64,000 nt of DNA from Belliella baltica DSM 15883. GTDB lineage: Bacteria; Bacteroidota; Bacteroidia; Cytophagales; Cyclobacteriaceae. This document shows, piece after piece, positions 8,253 to 17,009 of the stretch. A program made the translations under genes and the position numbers. The stretch covers positions 1,736,001 to 1,800,000 of the forward strand of contig NC_018010.1 in the NCBI RefSeq assembly GCF_000265405.1, written 5' to 3'. Each line of letters begins with the position of its first letter. Positions within the stretch are counted from its first letter, which is position 1. The notes below the pieces were generated by a model. It was not told the DNA's origin. It ran no database searches and saw only the letters and a list, made by a program, of their open reading frames with translations.

Positions 8253-9821
8253 ATGAGAAAATTATTACCAATCGCAATTTTTATTGCTGGAATGTTTTTT
8301 GGCTGTTCTGCATTTGAAGAAGAATTGTTCAAAGAAAATGATCTTAATAATCATTCAATTGAACAAAAAAATAGACTAAAATTCAATTCTTATGATTCAT
8401 TTACAAATGCAATTTCTGAAATTGGGCAAAACTCTAATGCTAATTCAAAAAGTATTATTGAAAAGTATGCTGAAAAACCCGAATATTTTAATTCATTAAA
8501 AAGTTTAATTGATTCAGAAAGTTTTGAACGTATCAAATTCAGAACGAATTCAGAAAATAATAAAAATCTTAATCCTGAACTTTACTCTGAGATGGTTCCT
8601 GATTTAGTATTTGCTGAGTTATTAAATGAAAATTTAGAAATTGAAGTTGAAAATGTTATTTTTAAAATAACCCCATTTGGGACTTTTTTTTCTCGTACAG
8701 AGAATTACGGGAATCTTATTAAAATTGTTGATGACTTTAAAATTTCAAAGCTTGAAGATCTCCGAAATACAAAAAATACCAATGCAAGAATGTATTTTCA
8801 AGAACCTTCACTTTATGAAGATGCTTATCTTTTAGAAGATGATGTTTATCTTTTTGATACGTATTATGATTATGATTTTGATGACGAAATTATATTTAAT
8901 GTGCCTAATGTGTCAATAAGTAGTGAGTTTTATCAATTAAACAACTTTTGTGGGGTTTGTGCACCAGTTGTAAGTTGGGCCCTTCCAGATTCAGAATATA
9001 ACAAGTTTCAAGAATATAGTTTTGGGAGAAAAACTGATGTTGGGAAATTAATGGAAGGGATTGTTGGAAATAACAAAGGATTTACTTTGAATTTTTCAGA
9101 TAACTATAGGTTAAAAGCTAAATTATATGCTTTTAATTATTGGCTATATCAAAGTGTTGGTGTAAAAGGGAAAATGCAAAAAAGAGGCTGGACAGGGTTT
9201 TGGGCGAAACATAAAGATTCTCGAGCGGATAAACTTGTAGTTGGTTGGGATGTTATGTTATTTAATATTAATCATCCAATATCGCTAGATCTTAGATATA
9301 CTCAGTTACCCTCAAAAAAAATAGCTAAGGAGATTCTTAAATTTTCTAATTTTGATATGGCAGTAGCGTCTTTATCGGATGCTAGGTTAGTCTTAGGCAA
9401 TGTTCAGCTGATAGATTATAATGATTTAGAAAAAGCTTTGAATGGTACGGTTAAATTGTCCCTAGCAAAACTTACAGAAAAGGTTTGGAAAGAGGCTGAA
9501 AAGTCTTTTGCAACTGCTTCTTATGAAATAACTCAAGAAAGAATAAAAACCTACAGAAAAATCTTTCCTAACAAGACAAAAATGATGTTAAGTAGATTTG
9601 AAGCAGTATTGAATAACTCTAATGAAATAAATCTGAACATTGATAGACAGTTTAGAGTAAGTTATAACAACCAATCAGGAGATGGCTTCTATGAAAATTT
9701 AATTATTCCTACTCTAGGACAAAAAAAGATGTACGATATTGAAGGAGCATCAGTTTATGCAGCAGCTCAATTTAGAAATCAAATAAAAGGTATTAGAATA
9801 ACCAAGGAAATAAATGATTAG
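8253..9821 (+). CDS. Lipoprotein of unknown function
   Basis: 522 residues from the ATG at 8253, chosen because it gives a clean lipoprotein signal (MRKLL, hydrophobic core, lipobox Cys18). The frame stays open back to a TTG at 8154 through the CTTT repeat, but that region is a duplicated leader. The protein is acidic in the middle (DDVYLFDTYYDYDFDDE) and has a Cys-Gly-Val-Cys pair near residue 230 and a WTGFWAKHK segment near 310. I do not recognise the family. The gene is visibly A+T-richer than the dcw region. It overlaps the following barrel gene by 8 nt, so the two are probably co-expressed and may work together at the outer membrane. Confidence 0.7.
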   Translation: MRKLLPIAIFIAGMFFGCSAFEEELFKENDLNNHSIEQKNRLKFNSYDSFTNAISEIGQNSNANSKSIIEKYAEKPEYFNSLKSLIDSESFERIKFRTNSENNKNLNPELYSEMVPDLVFAELLNENLEIEVENVIFKITPFGTFFSRTENYGNLIKIVDDFKISKLEDLRNTKNTNARMYFQEPSLYEDAYLLEDDVYLFDTYYDYDFDDEIIFNVPNVSISSEFYQLNNFCGVCAPVVSWALPDSEYNKFQEYSFGRKTDVGKLMEGIVGNNKGFTLNFSDNYRLKAKLYAFNYWLYQSVGVKGKMQKRGWTGFWAKHKDSRADKLVVGWDVMLFNINHPISLDLRYTQLPSKKIAKEILKFSNFDMAVASLSDARLVLGNVQLIDYNDLEKALNGTVKLSLAKLTEKVWKEAEKSFATASYEITQERIKTYRKIFPNKTKMMLSRFEAVLNNSNEINLNIDRQFRVSYNNQSGDGFYENLIIPTLGQKKMYDIEGASVYAAAQFRNQIKGIRITKEIND

Positions 9822-10353
9822 ATCTATTGTTTTTATTTGTTTTTTATTTTGTTTCATTGGTAACACCTTTGGACAAACAGAAAATGTTGTTAGAATAAAC
9901 TTCTTAAATCCAAGTCTTACAATAGAAAGGGTTCTAAGTCCAAAAACAACTTTTGAGGCTGGTGTTGGTTTTGGGTATAATGGTTCGTATCCTGATTTGG
10001 CATTTGCCTCAGAAAGTGGGATTCAATATATATTTGCAGGGTTTGTGGATCTTCAGAGCAGATATTATTATAACCTGGAAAAACGACAAAATAAGGGCAA
10101 AAAAATAGGGTCAAATTCCGGAAATTTCTTTGCCTTGAGAATGCTTTATACAGGCCCAGATGTTGCAAGTAATTTTATTCGATTTGATAATAATTCATTT
10201 GCTGTAGGACCTACTTGGGGGATTCAAAGAGCTTATGGGAAGTTTAATTTAGCTTATAGTATGGGTCCAATATATTATTTTAACACTAGTGGAAGTCACA
10301 ATTGGTTTCCTCTGATATTGGAAATAAATTTTGGGTATAATCTTGGACGATAA
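9814..10353 (+). CDS. Small outer-membrane beta-barrel-like protein
   Basis: 179 residues with a cleavable signal peptide (FGQ/TEN near residue 21), followed by alternating hydrophobic and aromatic strands: TTFEAGVGFGYNG, GFVDLQSRYYYNL, FALRMLYTG, LAYSMGPIYYF, LILEINFGYNLGR. This pattern fits a small outer-membrane barrel with about eight strands. The family is not recognised. It starts within the end of the upstream lipoprotein gene (8-nt overlap) and is followed by a strong hairpin. Confidence 0.7.
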   Translation: MIRSIVFICFLFCFIGNTFGQTENVVRINFLNPSLTIERVLSPKTTFEAGVGFGYNGSYPDLAFASESGIQYIFAGFVDLQSRYYYNLEKRQNKGKKIGSNSGNFFALRMLYTGPDVASNFIRFDNNSFAVGPTWGIQRAYGKFNLAYSMGPIYYFNTSGSHNWFPLILEINFGYNLGR

Positions 10354-10359
10354 ATTCTT

Positions 10360-10388
10360 AAATAGGGAGGCAAAAAACCTCCCTATTT
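10360..10388 (+). terminator. Hairpin between barrel and lipoprotein genes
   Basis: An 11-bp perfect stem (AAATAGGGAGG with CCTCCCTATTT) and a 7-nt loop, located 7 nt after a stop codon and 13 nt before the next lipoprotein ATG. This is the same geometry as the hairpins at 16, 5002 and 51866. Confidence 0.75.
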
Positions 10389-10401
10389 TATTTGAAAATC
10401 T

Positions 10402-11079
10402 ATGAAGAATATTACTAGAGTATTAATCGTTTTAACAATTTTTATTTGCTCCTGTCAAGCTACCAAAACTTCAGTGATTCAGTATTGTAAAATTTGTTTG
10501 GATGTAGAAGACGGGATTATAGTGGATGATTTGAATAGTCCTTTGCTTTCTGAAAGGAGGAATAATGATCTTAGAGTTCTTATCATCGCTATGCTTCAAT
10601 CTGAAGGTATGATCAATGTTTATGATAAATACGAGCTGGATTATGAATTTTTAACCAATAACATCATAGGAATCGAAAGTACAGAAGATAGAGAGCAACT
10701 CAATAGAAAACTGAATATCAAATATATTCTTAAGCCCACTGTTTTGAATTTGAGAGAGGCAGAAGGATATGATGTGATTTATCCAAGTGAGTCAATTTAC
10801 CCTATTCCTAGATCGCCTCAACTAAACAGATCACTGCTAGAATTTGAGTTGATAGAGACGGCTACCGAAGAAGTGGTTTATAAAGTAGCTTTTAATAACA
10901 GTGACAAGGAATATAGCAAAAACAACGAGGATGATATTGAATTTTTCAACTTTGGGTCATCTTTTAGGACATTGTGGAGCGGTGCTAAAAAAGGAAGTAA
11001 ATTTACAGTTGCTGATTGTACTTGCCCAAAAGGAAAGTACTTAAAGCGAAGAAAATTTTGGGAGAAAATTGGGTTTTGA
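10402..11079 (+). CDS. Lipoprotein of unknown function
   Basis: 225 residues with a lipoprotein signal and lipobox Cys18. The middle (LNIKYILKPTVLNLRE, then LLEFELIETATEEVVYKVAF) resembles the part of CsgG/FlgO-like periplasmic proteins where a computed value is compared across strands, but this is only a weak resemblance. There are six cysteines after the signal region or near it, including CKIC and CTC. It sits directly after the hairpin at 10360 and is probably the third gene of the module beginning at 8253. The function is unknown. Confidence 0.65.
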   Translation: MKNITRVLIVLTIFICSCQATKTSVIQYCKICLDVEDGIIVDDLNSPLLSERRNNDLRVLIIAMLQSEGMINVYDKYELDYEFLTNNIIGIESTEDREQLNRKLNIKYILKPTVLNLREAEGYDVIYPSESIYPIPRSPQLNRSLLEFELIETATEEVVYKVAFNNSDKEYSKNNEDDIEFFNFGSSFRTLWSGAKKGSKFTVADCTCPKGKYLKRRKFWEKIGF

Positions 11080-11149
11080 TATAAACAATCAGAATAGATT
11101 GGTTTTCTCTTTAGCGTCTTAAAGGGTCCACTTTAGTTTTCCTTTTAGC

Positions 11150-11320
11150 TATAGAGAAACACAAAGTGCTGCGCCCTCTGCGGTTTGACCATTATTTTGA
11201 CTGTGTCGCCTAGGCGTAGATTGCATCTACGCTTTCATATCTATGGAATTTGTAATTCCACTTTCAAATAAAATGACTCACGAAGTCAAGATATTTAGGG
11301 TGTAGTTTCAAACTACACCT
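11150..11320. repeat. Dispersed hairpin repeats
   Basis: The 11080-11342 gap holds the AGAAACACAAAGTG ... CTGCGGTTTGA repeat shared with 6246-6320. It also holds three palindromes: GCGTAGATTGCATCTACGC (11214-11232), TGGAATTTGTAATTCCA (11244-11260), and arms GGTGTAGTTT/AAACTACACC (11299-11319). They lie between convergent genes and may serve as terminators. Confidence 0.6.
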
Positions 11321-11342
11321 AGTCGGTTTGTTGTGTGTTTTA

Positions 11343-12572
11343 TCACCCCTCCCCCAAAAGTCCATTCACCAAACTTTCATGTTCTTCAATCCATCTATCA
11401 TATAGTCCTCCAGTGCCTGGCCCGTTGAAGCCGGTGTGGATATGACGGACTTTGCCTTGGTGATCGATATAGATAAGAGTAGGGAAGGCTACTACGCTGT
11501 TGAGGGCAGGGAGTGCTTCGGATGCTTTTTCTTTGTTGCTTACTCCTGCGATCAGGAAAGTATGATTTGCTCCCAGGCGCTCAGCAGCATTTATTACCCG
11601 CTTACTTGCATAGTCAAAGTCAGGCTTGCTCTCGAATGCCAAGCCGATGATTTCTATTCCTCGGTCTTTGTTTTGTTCATACCAAGGAGCTAGGTATTTG
11701 GTTTCATCCATGCAGTTTGGGCACCAAGTACCAAATAGCTGTACCAAGATTACTTTGTCTTTGAATTGCTCGTCTTGGATACTCACCATTTTCCCATCGG
11801 TATCTGGAAAAGTAAAGTCCAAGGTTTCATAACCTTCTTTCAAATAGGTTAAGCTTCCAGCATCAGGGAGCTCAAACTCCTCGTCTCGTACTGCAATAAA
11901 TGTCTCTTTATACCTTGGACCACTTCTAAATCTACCTTGGAGAGAGCCATCATCTAGCACATCTCCTTGGAAAAAGAAGGCATGACTTCCATCAAAAGCA
12001 CTCAGGTAAAATGTACTCCCGCTGACATTGCCTTCCAGATATCTATAATCTCCCAAAGCTGTCAAAAATGTCCCTGTCAACTGATCTCCTTTTTGCTCCA
12101 AAATGGCAATAGCATCATAAGTTTTTCCATTATCATCCTGAAAAACAGTCTTCCATCTACCCGAAAAATCAAGATTTGGTTTCGCTGAAGTTGTAAAACG
12201 CTGAGTTGCACCCTTGGTAGCGTAAAAAGACATTTTGTAATCCGAAGCATAGTTTCTCATATAGCTACCTTCCAAGTCTCCACTTTCAGTAATCTTCGCT
12301 TTGATGTCTGAATCAAAAATCCCCAAAGGAATCCAAACTGAATCCGCACTCACGTGAATCCCCTCTATTTCCAATCTTTCTTCTGCGTTGATCAAGACAG
12401 CACTCCACTTTTCCCCACTTTGGATCAACTCCAGTCCGAAGGGCAACACATCAGGAGACATCTCCAATTCTGCATGCCAGACTCCTTCCAAAGAAACATT
12501 TGAATTATCTTCTCTTTCACAGCTTATTAACCCAAAAACCAAGATAATAAGAGACCAATATATTTTTTTCAT
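11343..12572 (-). CDS. TlpA-family thioredoxin lipoprotein
   Basis: 409 residues with a signal sequence and lipobox Cys18. The first 230 residues contain two similar beta-rich segments (LEGVWHAELEM and FSGRWKTVFQD are their starts) of lipocalin-like character. The C-terminal 160 residues are a TlpA/ResA-type thioredoxin domain with GTWCPNC (Cys284, Cys287) and the cis-proline region VVAFPTLIYID. It should reduce or exchange disulfides outside the cytoplasm. The two-part architecture is common in Bacteroidota. It is a single gene with its own promoter. The activity class is sure; the substrate is unknown. Confidence 0.88.
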   Translation of the reverse strand: MKKIYWSLIILVFGLISCEREDNSNVSLEGVWHAELEMSPDVLPFGLELIQSGEKWSAVLINAEERLEIEGIHVSADSVWIPLGIFDSDIKAKITESGDLEGSYMRNYASDYKMSFYATKGATQRFTTSAKPNLDFSGRWKTVFQDDNGKTYDAIAILEQKGDQLTGTFLTALGDYRYLEGNVSGSTFYLSAFDGSHAFFFQGDVLDDGSLQGRFRSGPRYKETFIAVRDEEFELPDAGSLTYLKEGYETLDFTFPDTDGKMVSIQDEQFKDKVILVQLFGTWCPNCMDETKYLAPWYEQNKDRGIEIIGLAFESKPDFDYASKRVINAAERLGANHTFLIAGVSNKEKASEALPALNSVVAFPTLIYIDHQGKVRHIHTGFNGPGTGGLYDRWIEEHESLVNGLLGEG

Positions 12573-12597
12573 AAAAGGGAGGTGATTTTCTAAGCAG

Positions 12598-12630
12598 CAA
12601 ATTTATATCATAATTCTTATTAACCTACAA
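12598..12630 (-). promoter_or_regulatory. Bacteroidota-type promoter of the TlpA gene
   Basis: On the minus strand, TAAATTTG (12598-12605) matches the -7 consensus TAnnTTTG, and TTG (12628-12630) lies 22 nt upstream as a -33 element. The box is 26 nt from the start codon. Confidence 0.55.
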
Positions 12631-12644
12631 ATATTATAGGGTTT

Positions 12645-12865
12645 ATTTTTTGAGCTGTCCACATACGACGGTCAGCAGTTGTGCGCCGTGGCGTAGTCAA
12701 CTGTGGACGGAATTAGCCTGATTAGCTTTTTTTTGTGGTTAATTGGATGAAAGTGATTAAACCAATGCTGTCTATCCCCTTTCTTACATGTAGCGATTCC
12801 AAATAATAAACTCATTATATTTTAATCATCTGTTGTCCATCGACCGTCGACCGTTGACTCCTGGG
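12645..12865. other. Intergenic region with dispersed repeats
   Basis: Part of the 591-base gap 12573-13163. It contains an imperfect inverted repeat with ends GTCCACA and TGTGGAC (12658-12715) and a GTCGACCGTTGAC element near 12845-12860. A related GTCAACGG-type element occurs at 48273-48298. No gene is seen. The right part of the gap holds the mraZ operator and promoter. Confidence 0.5.
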
Positions 12866-13080
12866 ATTTCCCCCCACTCTTTACCCTTATTTACTTTCTA
12901 CATCAGTGAGAATAAATTTCATTAGGTCATATTCACTAGAAAAACCTAATTTTATGACTGTTTTCCTATATTTTTTGTGAGATGCCCTCCTGCCTCAAAG
13001 CCTTGATGATCAAGCAAAAAAACCTTTAATTTTTTCGATAAATATTGTGATAATTAAAACTTTTAGATACTTTTAAGAAA

Positions 13081-13116
13081 AAGTGGTGAAAAGTGGGAAG
13101 AAGTGGTGGGATGTGT
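13081..13116 (+). promoter_or_regulatory. MraZ operator (10-bp-spaced GTGG repeats)
   Basis: Three GTGG boxes start at 13083, 13093 and 13103, exactly 10 bp apart (AAGTGGTGAA, AAGTGGGAAG, AAGTGGTGGG), with a degenerate fourth (GTGT) at 13113. MraZ is known to bind direct TGGGN-type repeats with about 5-bp spacers upstream of its own gene. The boxes overlap the -33 region of the promoter at 13129, which fits autorepression of the dcw operon. Confidence 0.75.
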
Positions 13117-13128
13117 AAAAGCATTTAT

Positions 13129-13136
13129 TACTTTTG
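13129..13136 (+). promoter_or_regulatory. dcw operon promoter, -7 box
   Basis: TACTTTTG matches the Bacteroidota -7 consensus TAnnTTTG, 27 nt before the mraZ ATG and just after the MraZ boxes. Confidence 0.6.
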
Positions 13137-13163
13137 TGTTTGAAGTAAACTCAAGATAAGTCC

Positions 13164-13604
13164 ATGGGAATGTTTAACAGTCGGTACGAATGCAAGGTTG
13201 ACGCCAAAGGTCGTCTGGCATTGCCCGCCAAGATCAAGGCGGCAATTCCGGAGTCCAATGGGAGTGAACTGTATCTCCGATATGGGGACGATGGCTGTCT
13301 TGCGCTTTACACGGAAGTGGAATTCAAAAAACTTTACAATCAAATCAACTCACTTTCTGATCGTGATCCTGTTTTGAGAAAAATCAAAAGGAGTTTTTTT
13401 GATGGGTTAGTAACTGTGGAGTTGGACAATGCGGGAAGATTTTTGATTCCCAAAAATTTTATGGCCTTCGCTAGCATCGAAAAAGATGCCTACGTGATCG
13501 GGCTAGGCTCCTATGTAGAAATATGGAGTCCTGAAAAATATGAAAATAATGTAGTGTCGGATCAAGCAGAGCTTTCCGAGTTGATGGATAAATATCTCTC
13601 TTAA
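13164..13604 (+). CDS. mraZ: Transcriptional regulator MraZ
   Basis: 146 residues with two AbrB-like DNA-binding repeats: an N-terminal one around CKVDAKGRLALPAKIK and a second around VELDNAGRFLIPKNF. The usual MraZ length is 140-150. It is a DNA-binding repressor of the dcw operon that forms rings and recognises spaced repeats; candidate boxes lie directly upstream at 13081. It is the first gene of the cell-wall and division cluster, 3 nt from rsmH. The start MGMFNSRYECK is the family start. Confidence 0.96.
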   Translation: MGMFNSRYECKVDAKGRLALPAKIKAAIPESNGSELYLRYGDDGCLALYTEVEFKKLYNQINSLSDRDPVLRKIKRSFFDGLVTVELDNAGRFLIPKNFMAFASIEKDAYVIGLGSYVEIWSPEKYENNVVSDQAELSELMDKYLS

Positions 13605-13607
13605 GTT

Positions 13608-14513
13608 ATGGCTGATCAAGTGTACCATATCCCTGTGATGCTTTTTGAATGCATTGAAGGATTGGCTATCAATCCCAATGGGATCTATGTAGATCTCACA
13701 TTTGGGGGTGGAGGTCATTCTCGGGAAATACTGAAGCAACTGGACAAAGGTCATCTCTATGGTTTTGATCAAGATGTGGATGCGGAAGCAAATATTCCTG
13801 ATAGTAAGAATTTCACTTTCGTATCTGCGAATTTCAGGGATTTGAAAAAATACCTGCGCTTATACGGTGTGACGCAAGTAGATGGGATTTTGGCGGATTT
13901 AGGAATTTCTTCCCACCAAATAGACGAGCCGAGTCGAGGTTTTTCGACAAGGTTTGAAGGCGATTTGGACATGCGGATGAGTAATTCCATGGAACTGTCT
14001 GCCAAAGACGTCCTCAACACTTACGAAGAAGGAAAACTTCATAAGATCTTTGGGATTTATGGAGAGATCAAAAACGCCAAAACACTAGCACAAGCGGTCG
14101 TCTCTCACAGAGCTGCAGAACCATTTGTGACGATAGAAGGATTCAAGGCGGTATTACAGAAATTCGCCCCGAGAGGAAGGGAATTCAAATATTTCGCGCA
14201 GGTTTTTCAAGCACTACGCATAGAAGTCAACGATGAACTGGGAGCACTTGAGGAGATGCTTTTGCAAACCATCGAAGTGTTGAAGCCGGAAGGCAGATTG
14301 GTGGTCATGAGTTATCATTCGCTTGAAGACCGTTTGGTGAAGAATTTCATTACCAAAGGGAAATTTCAGGGAGAAGTAGAAAAGGATTTCTACGGAAATC
14401 TGATCAGACCACTAGAACCGATCACGAGGAAGGCGGTCACAGCTTCTGCTGAAGAGTTGGTTTTGAACAACAGATCGAGAAGTGCCAAATTGAGGATTGC
14501 CAAAAAAGTATAG
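13608..14513 (+). CDS. rsmH: 16S rRNA (cytosine1402-N4)-methyltransferase
   Basis: 301 residues (MraW family). It transfers a methyl group from S-adenosylmethionine to N4 of C1402 in the ribosomal P site. The SAM-binding loop is DLTFGGGGHSREIL (residues about 28-41). Other family hallmarks are DLGISSHQID, RGFSTRFEGDLDMRM, the PRGREFKYFAQVFQALRIEVNDEL region (about 185-208) and VMSYHSLEDR near 245. Length and order are normal. It is the second gene of the dcw operon. Confidence 0.97.
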   Translation: MADQVYHIPVMLFECIEGLAINPNGIYVDLTFGGGGHSREILKQLDKGHLYGFDQDVDAEANIPDSKNFTFVSANFRDLKKYLRLYGVTQVDGILADLGISSHQIDEPSRGFSTRFEGDLDMRMSNSMELSAKDVLNTYEEGKLHKIFGIYGEIKNAKTLAQAVVSHRAAEPFVTIEGFKAVLQKFAPRGREFKYFAQVFQALRIEVNDELGALEEMLLQTIEVLKPEGRLVVMSYHSLEDRLVKNFITKGKFQGEVEKDFYGNLIRPLEPITRKAVTASAEELVLNNRSRSAKLRIAKKV

Positions 14514-14517
14514 AAAA

Positions 14518-14898
14518 ATGAGTCAGAACACTTTCAAAAAGAAAATCAAGCAAGGATCTACTCCGGGGGGTAAGAAGAAAACTCTTTTTACACTGATCGA
14601 AGAGAAGCTCAATGTGACTGGACTTCTTGGAGAAGGGATTCCAGTCAAATTCGGACCTCCGTTTTTCTTTGCTGCATTCTTGGCCATGATCTACATCTGG
14701 AGCAATCACCGCGCAGACAATATGATCCGCAAAATCGAAAAGATGCAGCAGGAAGTCGAAGACCTTCGCGCTGACGTGACGACGCTCGAAGCTGAATATA
14801 TGTTGAGCAGCAAGCAGTCAGAAGTAGCCAAGAAAATACAGCCTTTGGGCATTTATGAAATTGACGAACCACCGATAAAAATTAAATATAAGAAGTGA
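14518..14898 (+). CDS. FtsL-like cell division protein
   Basis: 126 residues from the ATG at 14518, 5 nt after the rsmH stop. An upstream in-frame start at 14497 would overlap rsmH and is not needed. It has a basic, disordered N-terminus (about 1-45), one membrane helix (FFFAAFLAMIYIWS, about 49-62), then a coiled coil (MIRKIEKMQQEVEDLRAD). This is the FtsL/DivIC-like layout, and the gene lies between rsmH and ftsI where ftsL always sits. Sequence similarity to proteobacterial FtsL is low, as usual in Bacteroidota. Confidence 0.85.
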   Translation: MSQNTFKKKIKQGSTPGGKKKTLFTLIEEKLNVTGLLGEGIPVKFGPPFFFAAFLAMIYIWSNHRADNMIRKIEKMQQEVEDLRADVTTLEAEYMLSSKQSEVAKKIQPLGIYEIDEPPIKIKYKK

Positions 14899-17009
14899 AT
14901 ATAAAACGTTCCATAGTACTGAGAGTAAGAATCGCCTTTATCCTGGTGTTCTTATTTGCTGGGTTGATCTTTTACAGGATCGCCCATTTGCAGTTTGTGG
15001 AGGGTGACAAATGGCAGGCGAAATCCGAGAGCCTCAATTTTCAATTTAGACAGGTAAGCGCTACCCGTGGAAATATTTACGCGGCCGATGGAAGCTTGCT
15101 TTCTACCAGTTTGCCTTTTTATAGAGTTGTCATTGACCCCGTAGTGGCCAAAGAAGAGATTTTCAACAAAGGAATAGACTCACTTGCTTACATGTTATCG
15201 TCTTTTTATAAAGACAAATCAACAGACTCTTACAAAAGAGCGATCAAGGATGCGCGAGCCAATGGCAAACGTTATTTGATCTTGAACAGACGTCAAGTAG
15301 GTTATCAGGATATGCAAGCCATGAGCAAATGGCCTATTTTCCGTAATGGAAGATTGTCAGGAGGAGTGATTTTTGAAAAAGTTGAAAAGCGCTACCGACC
15401 ATTCAATAACTTGGCAAACCGTACCGTAGGTTATATCAATGAAGATAAATATGGAGCAGGTATCGAATACAGCTTCAATGAGTACTTGGAGGGTCAAAAT
15501 GGGAAAGCTTTATTCCAAAGAATTGCTGGAGGGAGTTGGAAGCCAGTTTTTGATGCGGAAGATGTAAAGCCTGACGATGGATTTGATGTACTGACTACGC
15601 TGGATGTAAATATTCAGGATGTGGCAGAATCTGCTCTGCTTAAGCAATTGATTGCTAAAGATGCAGCTTTTGGTTCTGTGATTGTTATGGAAGTGGCAAC
15701 TGGAAAAATCCAAGCAATTGCCAATCTTGAAAAGAATGCTGGAGGAAGAGGTTATGGTGAAAATTACAACTACGCAATTGGAGATCAAGGATTGACTGAA
15801 CCAGGATCTACTTTCAAGCTTTTGTCTATGCTGGCACTTTTGGAAGAGGGAAAAATCAACTTGAATGATTCCATTGAAACTGGAAATGGTACTTTCAGAT
15901 TTTATGACCGCATCATGCGCGACGCCAAAAACGGCGGTTATGGTACCATTACGATCAAAGATGCTTTTGAGAAATCTTCCAACGTTGCAATCTCCAAACT
16001 GGTAGAGGTAAACTTCGGTCATCAGCCAAAGAAATTTATTAGCTACATCGAGAAAGCTGGCTTGGACAAGCCAATAGGATTTCAACTAAAAGGAGAAGGA
16101 GCACCATATTTCAAAAATCCTGAGGATAAATATTGGTACGGAACCACCTTGCCATGGATGTCTATCGGCTATGAAACCAAACTCACGCCGCTTCATACCT
16201 TGATGTTTTACAATGCTGTTGCCAATGGTGGGAAAATGGTCAAGCCAATGATCGTTCAGGGGATTGCAAGAGGGAATAAATTGGAGAAAAATTTTGAGAC
16301 AGAAGTGATCAGAAAAAGTATCGCTTCGGATAAGACCATCAAGCAACTTCAAATGCTATTGCAAGGGGTAGTTGATAATGGTACTGCCAAAAATATATAC
16401 AATGCAGATTATAAAATTGCTGGTAAAACAGGGACAGCTCAGAAATTGATTGACGGAAGATATACCCAATTGTATTACACTTCCTTTGCAGGCTATTTTC
16501 CTGCTGACAATCCTAAGTACTCTGCCATCGTAGTGATTGACAGTCCTAAGGGCTTTGCGGCATATGGAGGGGATATTTCTGCACCAGTTTTCAAGGAAAT
16601 AGCAGATAAGATCTATGCTCAAGATTTAGAGATCAATGTGAAGAGTCAGCCAAAATTCCAGTTTGCTGATATGAAAACAGACGAATTTCCATTTATCCAA
16701 GCAGGCAAAGTTGATGAATTACAGTTGCTCTGCAACAAGTTTGGCATTTCCAATCACTACAACAATGAAGGAGACGAAAGTTGGGTAAAATCTTCAGTGA
16801 GTAACAAATCTATTCAATGGAAAGCGAATAAAGTAGAAGCCCCAACAGTCCCAGATGTGAGTGGACTTTCTTTGAGAGACGCACTTTATGTTTTGGAAAA
16901 CAAAGGTCTGAGAGTGGTTTACGAAGGGAAAGGAAGAGTAAGAAATCAGTCTATGACTCCCGGAATGACCATTTATGAAAATACAGTAATCAAATTAGTA
17001 TTAGGTTAA
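14895..17009 (+). CDS. ftsI: Division transpeptidase PBP (FtsI/PBP2B type)
   Basis: 704 residues, starting with GTG at 14895 inside the 3' end of the ftsL-like gene (4-nt GTGA overlap). It crosslinks septal peptidoglycan. It has a membrane anchor at 10-29, a PBP dimerisation domain (SATRGNIYAADG near 54-65), and a transpeptidase domain with the catalytic STFK (305-308), SSN (361-363) and KTGTA (511-515). The C-terminal 60 residues form one PASTA domain (VPDVSGLSLRDALYVLENKG). PASTA on FtsI is typical of Bacteroidota. All active-site motifs are intact. Confidence 0.96.
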   Translation: MNIKRSIVLRVRIAFILVFLFAGLIFYRIAHLQFVEGDKWQAKSESLNFQFRQVSATRGNIYAADGSLLSTSLPFYRVVIDPVVAKEEIFNKGIDSLAYMLSSFYKDKSTDSYKRAIKDARANGKRYLILNRRQVGYQDMQAMSKWPIFRNGRLSGGVIFEKVEKRYRPFNNLANRTVGYINEDKYGAGIEYSFNEYLEGQNGKALFQRIAGGSWKPVFDAEDVKPDDGFDVLTTLDVNIQDVAESALLKQLIAKDAAFGSVIVMEVATGKIQAIANLEKNAGGRGYGENYNYAIGDQGLTEPGSTFKLLSMLALLEEGKINLNDSIETGNGTFRFYDRIMRDAKNGGYGTITIKDAFEKSSNVAISKLVEVNFGHQPKKFISYIEKAGLDKPIGFQLKGEGAPYFKNPEDKYWYGTTLPWMSIGYETKLTPLHTLMFYNAVANGGKMVKPMIVQGIARGNKLEKNFETEVIRKSIASDKTIKQLQMLLQGVVDNGTAKNIYNADYKIAGKTGTAQKLIDGRYTQLYYTSFAGYFPADNPKYSAIVVIDSPKGFAAYGGDISAPVFKEIADKIYAQDLEINVKSQPKFQFADMKTDEFPFIQAGKVDELQLLCNKFGISNHYNNEGDESWVKSSVSNKSIQWKANKVEAPTVPDVSGLSLRDALYVLENKGLRVVYEGKGRVRNQSMTPGMTIYENTVIKLVLG

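Noticed and set aside
4463..11320. CRISPR array from the repeated hairpins
   Set aside because: Repeats are few, differ in sequence, are irregularly spaced and have no equal-length spacers or cas genes.
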